Shown here piece after piece: positions 34,339 through 40,338 of a stretch of DNA of 40,338 nucleotides; the first letter of the stretch is position 1; every line of letters begins with the position of its first letter. The translations under genes were made by a program, and so were the position numbers. The notes beneath the pieces are model-generated. The model was not told where the DNA came from, did no database searches, and saw nothing but the letters and a program-made list of their open reading frames with translations. Source of the stretch: JAWXBM01 sp037968555 (GTDB lineage Bacteria; Pseudomonadota; Gammaproteobacteria; Xanthomonadales; SZUA-36); contig JBBKVS010000171.1 of the NCBI GenBank assembly GCA_037968555.1, forward strand, positions 1 to 40,338, read 5' to 3'.

Positions 34339-35103
34339 ATGCAACACGATTCACCGCCTTGCTGGACCATCGACTATTCGAACCAGCCCGTCATGCCTTT
34401 GGTAATAGACGGGTTCATTGAAGTCGTCAACAAATCTGGCGACTTGGAATACACCGGAGGCAACGAGGTCCGTGCTTATCTGCTTCACGCCCATGGTAAT
34501 TACTCTACCGCATCGCGTGCCTCACAGTCCCAAAGCTGCCGTTGGCTACTACAACAACTCTTGCAGGTTTTGCACCCCATCGACAGCGGTAACTGGGCTG
34601 TCAATTATAGCAATCAGGGCGCCCCTTTGCTGCAGTACCAGGGGCGCCCATCCCGCTATCACCTCAGTTTCAGCCACAGTGGCCAGCATTTTGCTTTGGC
34701 ATTAGGCCAGGGAATTCCACTTGCTGTGGACATTGAACGCTGTGGCTCCGGCAGGAACTTTGCTGCCCTGGGCAGCTACCTGGGCTGGAATCCGGACGAT
34801 ACCACCGAGGACAGCTTCCTGGCGCGCTGGACCCTTTGGGAAGCCTGCGCCAAAGTTTCATCCAAAAGCATCCTCAGCCAGAGTATTGAGGGATTTGACC
34901 AGCTCAGTAGCCAAATGCAGCTGCAGCAGCTGATTCAGGTTGAGTCCTGGTACGCGCTGCAACTGAAGGTACTCGATCACGCCTTCGTAAGTTTTGTGAT
35001 GCATCAAAGCGAAAGTCCGGCACTCACCTGTCAACGGTACGATCTGCCCTCCCGCTTCTCAGCTTCGGGCATTGAATCAAGCCAATGTGCTGAGCTTGCA
35101 TGA
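34339..35103 (+). CDS. 4'-phosphopantetheinyl transferase (Sfp type)
   Basis: A 254-residue enzyme that transfers phosphopantetheine from CoA to the ACP serine. Family motifs are present: LSFSHSGQHFALAL (109-122), the metal-binding D131 and E133 (LAVDIERCG), and W167-E168-x3-K172 (FLARWTLWEACAKVS). The N- and C-terminal flanks are poorly conserved. It opens the plus-strand operon and overlaps the following ketosynthase by ATGA, so it is probably dedicated to the single ACP at 33054-33290. Confidence 0.88.
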   Translation: MQHDSPPCWTIDYSNQPVMPLVIDGFIEVVNKSGDLEYTGGNEVRAYLLHAHGNYSTASRASQSQSCRWLLQQLLQVLHPIDSGNWAVNYSNQGAPLLQYQGRPSRYHLSFSHSGQHFALALGQGIPLAVDIERCGSGRNFAALGSYLGWNPDDTTEDSFLARWTLWEACAKVSSKSILSQSIEGFDQLSSQMQLQQLIQVESWYALQLKVLDHAFVSFVMHQSESPALTCQRYDLPSRFSASGIESSQCAELA

Positions 35104-36299
35104 GTTCAACTCAGGCCATCGTTGTTGAGAATTACACCGTCAGTTGTGCTGCCGGACTAGGGCTTGAAGCCCTGGCCAGATCCCTGGCACAGCGACAAAG
35201 CGGATTGAGTCAACAGGATATTCCAGGTGGCGAGCTCGATACCTGGGTAGGGCGGGTTGATGCCGTCACTGACCATGCGCTACCGGCAAGCTGGTCTGAG
35301 CTGGAAAGCCGGAACAATCGCCTCGCCTGGTTGGCATTGCAACAGGATGGTTTTTTGTCCAGCCTGCAAGCACTGGTGAACAAACTGGGGCCAGCGCGAA
35401 TTGGCGTGATCATAGGCACCTCTACCTCCAGTATTGGCCAAACCGAGCTTGCCTACCGCGCATTGCAAGCAGATGAACAGTTCCCGCCGGCCTACCAGCA
35501 AAAATGGGTGCACAACATGCATTCAGCTGGCCATTTTGTCGCTTTGGCCAGTGGGATAAAAGGGCCATCCCTGACCATCAGCACTGCCTGTTCATCCAGT
35601 GCCAAGGTGTTCGCCTCCGCAGCACGCTGGCTACGACAGGGAATTGTCGATGCGGTGGTGGTTGGCGGAGTAGACACGCTTTGCCTTAACACGCTGTATG
35701 GCTTTAATTCACTGGAACTGATCTCATCCGAGCCCTGTCGTCCATTTGATCAGCATCGCAAGGGAATCAATATTGGTGAGGCCGCTGGCTTCGCCATTTT
35801 GCAACTGGAGCAGTCCAGCTCAAACGGAGCCATCCAGTTGATGGGTTATGGCGAAAGCTCGGATGCCCATCACATGTCACACCCCCATCCGGAGGCCAAA
35901 GGTGCCATTCTGGCCATGCAACAGGCGTTGCAAAGTGCCGCTTGTGGTGCTGAACGGGTTGATTACATCAATTTGCATGGCACCGCGAGTCAGGCCAACG
36001 ACCAGATCGAATCCATCGCTTTGGCCAAGGTGTTACAGACGCATACCCTGGCCAGCTCAACCAAGGCCTGGACAGGCCACACCTTGGGCGCTGCGGGGAT
36101 ACTGGAAGCCATTATCGCGATGGAAGCCATCCGCCATCATCAGGTGCCTGGCACTCTGAATCTGGAACAGCTCGATGAGACCATGCAGTTCCCCATCCTG
36201 AAGGAAAATGTTACCCGGCCGGTGAAAGTGGCCATGAGCAATTCTTTTGGCTTTGGCGGCAACAATGCCAGCCTGGTGTTCGGTGAGCGCCTTGCTTAA
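35100..36299 (+). CDS. Ketosynthase alpha subunit (ApeO-like)
   Basis: A 399-residue condensing enzyme with an intact active site: C164 (ISTACSSSAKV), H293 (NLHGTASQAND) and H327 (WTGHTLGAAG), and the SNSFGFGGNNASLVF C-terminus. The next gene encodes a ketosynthase-like protein without these residues, so the two should form the KS/chain-length-factor pair that extends the polyene (ApeO:ApeC). It is coupled to the upstream phosphopantetheinyl transferase by a 4-nt overlap. Confidence 0.92.
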   Translation: MSSTQAIVVENYTVSCAAGLGLEALARSLAQRQSGLSQQDIPGGELDTWVGRVDAVTDHALPASWSELESRNNRLAWLALQQDGFLSSLQALVNKLGPARIGVIIGTSTSSIGQTELAYRALQADEQFPPAYQQKWVHNMHSAGHFVALASGIKGPSLTISTACSSSAKVFASAARWLRQGIVDAVVVGGVDTLCLNTLYGFNSLELISSEPCRPFDQHRKGINIGEAAGFAILQLEQSSSNGAIQLMGYGESSDAHHMSHPHPEAKGAILAMQQALQSAACGAERVDYINLHGTASQANDQIESIALAKVLQTHTLASSTKAWTGHTLGAAGILEAIIAMEAIRHHQVPGTLNLEQLDETMQFPILKENVTRPVKVAMSNSFGFGGNNASLVFGERLA

Positions 36300-37125
36300 G
36301 GTGGCCGTCATGGGCCTGGGAGCCTGGAGTGACCGTTTTGCTGATTGCATGGAATTGTGTGCTGGCCTGAATGGTGCTGCCTGGCCGGAGCAGAGGCCGC
36401 TGCAACCCGCGATGATTCCACCACGAGAGCGCCGCAGGGCACCGCATACGGTCAAAATGGCTTTGGAAACCATGGGCCAGGCCACTGCAGATGCGGCTGT
36501 TCCGCTGGACAGTATTTCGGTAGTGACAGCCTCATCCATGGGCGATATGGATATCACCGATTACATGTGTAAAACCCTGGCCAAAAACCCTTTACTGGTT
36601 TCGCCTACCAGCTTTCATAACTCGGTCCACAATGCAGCAGTGGGTAACTGGTCGATCAGCCAGTCTTCACATGCCGCCTGTAATGCGGTTGCTGCCGGAG
36701 AATATTCCGGTACAGCGGGTTTGCTGGAAGCGGCGGTCTTGTGCATGGATAGCCAAAGCCCGGTGCTGCTGGTCATTCAGGAGGGCAAGGCGACTCCTGC
36801 GCTGATGCCACAGTGCCGTTCGCCTTTCCCCCTGTCTTTAGCTTTGTTACTCGCTGCGCCAGATCAAGCCTGCGCAGAACAGACTGTGGCCACGGTGGAA
36901 ATCAGCCTACAAGATGAGCCTTCGAGCTGGCCGCTATTGCCGGCTGCATTGGCGGCTGCTTACAGCACCAGCCCCGCCGGCAGAATGCTGCCATTGTTCA
37001 TCCCATTGGCACAGGCCGCAGCCGCTAACTCCAGCCTTTCCCCATACCCGTCATTGCGGCTGCCACTGTCACCGCATGGCAGCCTGGGTATACGCTTGGG
37101 CTTTGCAGGAGACACCCAACTTTGA
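36292..37125 (+). CDS. Chain-length factor, ketosynthase-like (ApeC-like)
   Basis: A ketosynthase-fold partner of about 277 residues lacking the catalytic cysteine. The hallmark is SFHNSVHNAAVGNWSI (about 102-117), typical of the beta-ketoacyl-synthase-like protein in aryl-polyene clusters. It is shorter than a full ketosynthase and lacks the C-terminal histidines. It should set chain length together with the upstream ketosynthase. The start is uncertain. TTG 36292 has GGTGAG 4 nt upstream and keeps the first beta strand (KVAVMGLGAWS); GTG 36301 is possible; ATG 36310 has AAGG at good spacing but would remove that strand. Confidence 0.82.
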   Translation: MLKVAVMGLGAWSDRFADCMELCAGLNGAAWPEQRPLQPAMIPPRERRRAPHTVKMALETMGQATADAAVPLDSISVVTASSMGDMDITDYMCKTLAKNPLLVSPTSFHNSVHNAAVGNWSISQSSHAACNAVAAGEYSGTAGLLEAAVLCMDSQSPVLLVIQEGKATPALMPQCRSPFPLSLALLLAAPDQACAEQTVATVEISLQDEPSSWPLLPAALAAAYSTSPAGRMLPLFIPLAQAAAANSSLSPYPSLRLPLSPHGSLGIRLGFAGDTQL

Positions 37126-38699
37126 GCGCTGTGATCCAGGAATGTGATGTGGCCATCATCGGTGCCGGTCTGGCGGGCGCCACCCTGGCCTTGCAATTGA
37201 AGGCCGCCAAGCCTGAGCTTTCAATCGCCGTATTTGAGCGCAACTCCCTGCCACCACCTCATGCAGCGCACAAAGTGGGTGAGTCGACCGTGGAGATTGG
37301 GTCGCACTATCTGTCGCATACCCTGGGGCTGAAGGAGCTGCTGGATAAGACCCAGTTACGCAAATTTGGCCTGCGGTTTTTCTTCGACGCTGCACACCGC
37401 CCCGACATCTCGCAGGCTGACGAATTAGGTGCCAGCGACTACTTCAATACCACCAGCTACCAACTGGATCGCGGCGTATTCGAAGGCAGCCTGGCTGGGC
37501 TTCTGCAGCAGCGAGGCATCCATCTGCAGCCCGAGAGCCGGGTGAAGTCAATCAAACTGGCTGACGGAAACGGGCTCCACCAGCTGAAACTGCAGCAACA
37601 TGAAAGTGAGCAGCTGTGGAACAGCCGCTGGGTAATCGATGCCGCCGCGCGGGCCGGTTTGCTGAAACGACAGCTCAATTTGGGCCGCAAGGTACCGCAT
37701 AAAGCCTGTTCGGCCTGGTTCCGCCTGGACACCGTCATTTCAGTTGATGACTGGAGCTCGAACCCCGAGTGGCAGGCGCGCTGTCAGGACCCACGTCGGC
37801 TTTCAACCAACCACCTGATGGGCGCTGGGTATTGGCTATGGGTGATTCCCCTGGTCGGGAACCGCACCAGTATCGGCCTGGTTGCCGATCCGGATATTCA
37901 TCCGCTGGAACAATTCAACAGCCTGCCGCGCTTTCTGGCCTGGACCCGGGAACATCAACCGGCCATGGCTGACCGACTTGAGGCGGTGCAATCCAGCTTG
38001 ATGGATTTTCACTTTCTGCGGGATCTGAGCCGCGACTGCCGCAAGATCTGGTCCGCCGAAGGCTGGGCCATGGCGGGTGAGTCGGGCTTGTTCGCAGACC
38101 CGTTTTATTCGCCAGGAACCGACTATATCGGCATTGGTAACCGCTACATCACGGATCTGGTTACAGGGGGCTGGAGTCCGACTGAGCTGCAACAGCGCAG
38201 CGTGGTATTTAACGCCTTGTTCCGATCATTTTTCGGCAGCACCATGAGTCTGTACCAAAACCAATATGCCGGCTTCGGTGATCTCCGCCTGATGGCCGTG
38301 AAATCAACCTGGGACTATGCCTACTACTGGTCGATACTGGCCTGGATGTTTTTCCGGGATGTACAAACCGACCTGCCGTTCATGCAAAACTGCGAAGCCG
38401 ATTTCCGTGCCGTGTTGAACTTGAACGCAGACATGCAGGCTTTATTTCGTGACCGCGCCAGCCAGAGAATTACCACAGCCGGTGCCGGTCGATTTATCGA
38501 TCAATTGGCCATTCCGGTTTTACAATTGTTCAACCAGGCCTTGATTGAGCCGCAATTCGAGTTGATGCAGGAGCTGAAACATAACCGCAACGTGCTTGAG
38601 GCTTTGGTCCCGCTCCTGGAAAATCTGTTGGCAGGGAGCCCTGCAAGTTCCGCTCAGGATTGTAGCCTGTTGGGCGATCTCGCCAAGCGCTTGATGTGA
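37122..38699 (+). CDS. Flavin-dependent halogenase-like oxidoreductase
   Basis: A 525-residue FAD enzyme of the tryptophan-halogenase superfamily. It has the dinucleotide motif GAGLAG (14-19), the KVGES segment (51-55), a WxWxIP motif (W238-L-W240-V-I242-P243) marking halogenases, and the GESGLFADPFYSPGTDYIGIGN flavin segment in the middle. About 150 C-terminal residues are helical and poorly conserved. Xanthomonadins and flexirubins, related pigments, are halogenated, so chlorination or bromination of the polyene head group is the likely role. A hydroxylase/monooxygenase function is the main alternative. The start is TTG 37122, overlapping the chain-length-factor stop by 4 nt, with AGGAGA upstream. 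Confidence 0.82.
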   Translation: MSAVIQECDVAIIGAGLAGATLALQLKAAKPELSIAVFERNSLPPPHAAHKVGESTVEIGSHYLSHTLGLKELLDKTQLRKFGLRFFFDAAHRPDISQADELGASDYFNTTSYQLDRGVFEGSLAGLLQQRGIHLQPESRVKSIKLADGNGLHQLKLQQHESEQLWNSRWVIDAAARAGLLKRQLNLGRKVPHKACSAWFRLDTVISVDDWSSNPEWQARCQDPRRLSTNHLMGAGYWLWVIPLVGNRTSIGLVADPDIHPLEQFNSLPRFLAWTREHQPAMADRLEAVQSSLMDFHFLRDLSRDCRKIWSAEGWAMAGESGLFADPFYSPGTDYIGIGNRYITDLVTGGWSPTELQQRSVVFNALFRSFFGSTMSLYQNQYAGFGDLRLMAVKSTWDYAYYWSILAWMFFRDVQTDLPFMQNCEADFRAVLNLNADMQALFRDRASQRITTAGAGRFIDQLAIPVLQLFNQALIEPQFELMQELKHNRNVLEALVPLLENLLAGSPASSAQDCSLLGDLAKRLM

Positions 38700-38700
38700 C

Positions 38701-38726
38701 CCGGGTTTTAGCTCGCCTTCAACCCG
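38701..38726. terminator. Possible bidirectional terminator hairpin
   Basis: CGGGTT (38702-38707) can pair with AACCCG (38721-38726). It lies in the 19-nt gap, and just inside the 3' end of the convergent exporter gene, where a two-way terminator would be expected. There is a short T-run between the arms only. Confidence 0.3.
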
Positions 38727-40338
38727 CTTTGCGCTGACTGCTGCCCAGATAAGCCAACACAAAAGCACTCAGTGAGCCTGCCGCCACCGTCAAGCCAATA
38801 AACCGCAACATCGGGATGGAAGAATCGGACAGAATGCCAAAGGCCAGAGTGGTGGATAAGGCACAGGCAATAATCGAGTAACGTGCAGTGCGCAAATCGG
38901 CGCTGGCATCTGCCCGACTCAGGAACAGGCTGTAGTCCAATCCCAGCCCAAGCACCAGCAGCAGGGACACCAGGTGAACCAGATTAACTGCCCCGTGCAG
39001 CAACAGGATCACGGCGAGGGTAATGCTCAAACTGGCTGCGGCACTCAACAGTATCCACAACAAGCGTCTACGGCTGGTCCTGGCCAGTGCCAACATCAAC
39101 AGGATGGCAATGACCGCAAAAATTACCGCCCGCGTGGCCTCCATTCGGAAGGCCTGCATCATCTGTTGTGATGATTCGTGCAGATCCACCCAGCTCAGGC
39201 TTAGGCCCCATTCCTGGACCCTTTCTGCCAATGGCTCGGGCTGCGGTTGACTGAGGTTGACCAGGGCAAACCATTGACCATCCAGTTCCAGCAAGTGTGC
39301 AGCCAGCCAGGCGGCCAAAGGACCCTCATCAAAGTCAGCTGCCTGCAGCAGGCTGCCGGTTTTCGCAGTGTCTGAAATCTGCTCAAATGGCTGCAATGCA
39401 TCGGGCCGGAAAGGGCTGTCGGATAAGGCTGACTGCACGCGCTCATGCAATTCTGCCGCTGCAGGAATGCGCAGCTGTCTTTGTTTCTGCTGCTGTTCGC
39501 TGGGTAGCAACATACAGGGTGAGCTCCAGCCGGCCAATAGACCATTTTCCCGCGCCTCCGCCAGATGCTGGTTCAGTTGCTCGCACTGCAGTAGCAACTG
39601 CTCCAGGCTGGCCGCTTGCAGGCGCAGCTGATAACGCATGTCGAATGAAGCGCTGGCCGATCGCAATTGGTTATCCCGCTCAACACGTTTCGATTCAACC
39701 GGACTCAATGAAGCCAGCCGGTCATCCCAGTGCAGGGGTTGTTGCTGCCAAAAATAAAAGCCGGCCAGCGTTAGCAGAACCAGCAAAGCCGGCGCCATCC
39801 GTAACTGAACCGGCTGCTGATTGGAGGGCGACTGTCGGGTATCTTCATTGGCTGGCAACAGAAGCGGTAACCAGCTGCGTGTGACGGCCATGGCGCCCAG
39901 CACCCCGGCGGCTGAGAACAATCCCAGCTGTGCCAAACCTGCCGCACCAGAAAAAAGCATGGCCAGGTAAGCCAGGGCGGTGCTGATGGCACCCAGCCAC
40001 AGGGTTCGCCAAAAGCCTGGCCAGGCTGGTTTTTCAGCATTGCTGCGTTGATGAGCAAACAAGTGAATCGGAAAATCGACCGCCACGCCCAACAGGGTAA
40101 AACCGAAAGCCAGTGTAATGCCATGTACGCTGTCAAAAAACAGGCACACCGCCGTGAGGCCGGCCAGCAAGCCGACGACAACCGGTAGTGCCACCAGCAA
40201 TAACAACCGCAGGCTGCGGAACAGCACCAGTAAAACCAGCACCACCGCCAGCGAGGCCAAAATACTGCGAAGTTTGGCTTCAGCCTGTATGGATTGCTGA
40301 AGCTCGACCCCGAATGGACCCACTCCCGTGATATCCAG
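38719..40338 (-). CDS. MMPL/RND-type exporter, 5' part outside the window (ApeM-like)
   Basis: The C-terminal 539 residues of an inner-membrane RND/MMPL transporter; the reading frame stays open to the window edge, so roughly the first 200-250 residues are missing. Two halves are seen: membrane helices with GFTLLGVAVDFPIHLFAH and, after a large periplasmic loop, a second set with LVLGLGLDYSLFLSRA. These acidic transmembrane motifs are the usual proton-path sites. Exporters of this family (ApeM) accompany LolA-like proteins in aryl-polyene and xanthomonadin clusters and move the lipid-linked pigment outward. The partner genes would lie beyond the right edge. Confidence 0.9.
   Translation of the reverse strand: MDITGVGPFGVELQQSIQAEAKLRSILASLAVVLVLLVLFRSLRLLLLVALPVVVGLLAGLTAVCLFFDSVHGITLAFGFTLLGVAVDFPIHLFAHQRSNAEKPAWPGFWRTLWLGAISTALAYLAMLFSGAAGLAQLGLFSAAGVLGAMAVTRSWLPLLLPANEDTRQSPSNQQPVQLRMAPALLVLLTLAGFYFWQQQPLHWDDRLASLSPVESKRVERDNQLRSASASFDMRYQLRLQAASLEQLLLQCEQLNQHLAEARENGLLAGWSSPCMLLPSEQQQKQRQLRIPAAAELHERVQSALSDSPFRPDALQPFEQISDTAKTGSLLQAADFDEGPLAAWLAAHLLELDGQWFALVNLSQPQPEPLAERVQEWGLSLSWVDLHESSQQMMQAFRMEATRAVIFAVIAILLMLALARTSRRRLLWILLSAAASLSITLAVILLLHGAVNLVHLVSLLLVLGLGLDYSLFLSRADASADLRTARYSIIACALSTTLAFGILSDSSIPMLRFIGLTVAAGSLSAFVLAYLGSSQRKAG

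Noticed and set aside
1..40338. CRISPR arrays, tRNA genes, insertion sequences, phage genes
   Set aside because: No regularly spaced repeats, cloverleaf-like sequences, transposase or integrase motifs were seen by eye; short or degenerate ones could be missed without a search tool.

Overview
The window looks like the chromosome of a gammaproteobacterium of moderately high GC. Supporting signs are a proteobacterial gltBD pair, a fused ThrA (aspartokinase-homoserine dehydrogenase), a BtuB receptor under a cobalamin riboswitch, and an aryl-polyene / xanthomonadin-type gene cluster. No tRNA, rRNA, CRISPR array, transposase or phage gene was seen. The genus cannot be fixed from the sequence alone.

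Layout. 1-6.6 kb: a secreted serine hydrolase, the riboswitch and btuB, a convergent methyltransferase, a small unknown protein and a short MarR regulator. 6.6-12.6 kb: gltB-gltD (glutamate synthase), overlapping by 4 nt. 12.6-14.1 kb: ArfB ribosome-rescue hydrolase, a second MarR regulator and a DUF456 membrane protein, followed by a repeat element with a long hairpin. 14.2-22.7 kb, minus strand: asnB-thrA-thrB-thrC plus a secreted amidohydrolase, read as one aspartate-to-asparagine/threonine operon with ATGA couplings. 23.0-24.0 kb: a small ACT-like protein divergent from an Lrp/AsnC regulator. 24.1-27.2 kb: an MscS-type channel, a secreted M14-type deacylase and a small secreted protein.

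27.2-40.3 kb is the accessory part: a type II polyene synthase cluster in two divergent operons plus an exporter. The minus operon reads acyltransferase (ApeD-like), one ACP, a membrane protein (ApeG-like), a dehydratase with an odd N-terminal extension, glycosyltransferase, LpxL-like acyltransferase, thioesterase (ApeK-like), dehydratase (ApeP-like), ketoreductase (ApeQ-like) and ketosynthase (ApeR-like). The plus operon reads phosphopantetheinyl transferase, ketosynthase (ApeO-like), chain-length factor (ApeC-like) and a flavin-dependent halogenase-like enzyme. An MMPL-type exporter (ApeM-like) runs off the right edge. Together these should prime an ACP, build a conjugated polyene by rounds of condensation, reduction and dehydration, attach it to a glycolipid-like carrier and move it to the outer membrane.

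The most unusual points are: the starter-unit AMP-ligase (ApeH) appears to have been lost, leaving what looks like its C-terminal subdomain, without the catalytic lysine, fused in front of the ApeI-type dehydratase; only one ACP is visible; and a halogenase sits in the core synthase operon. This suggests a polyene pathway whose starter is activated by a ligase encoded elsewhere or by another route, with a possibly halogenated product.
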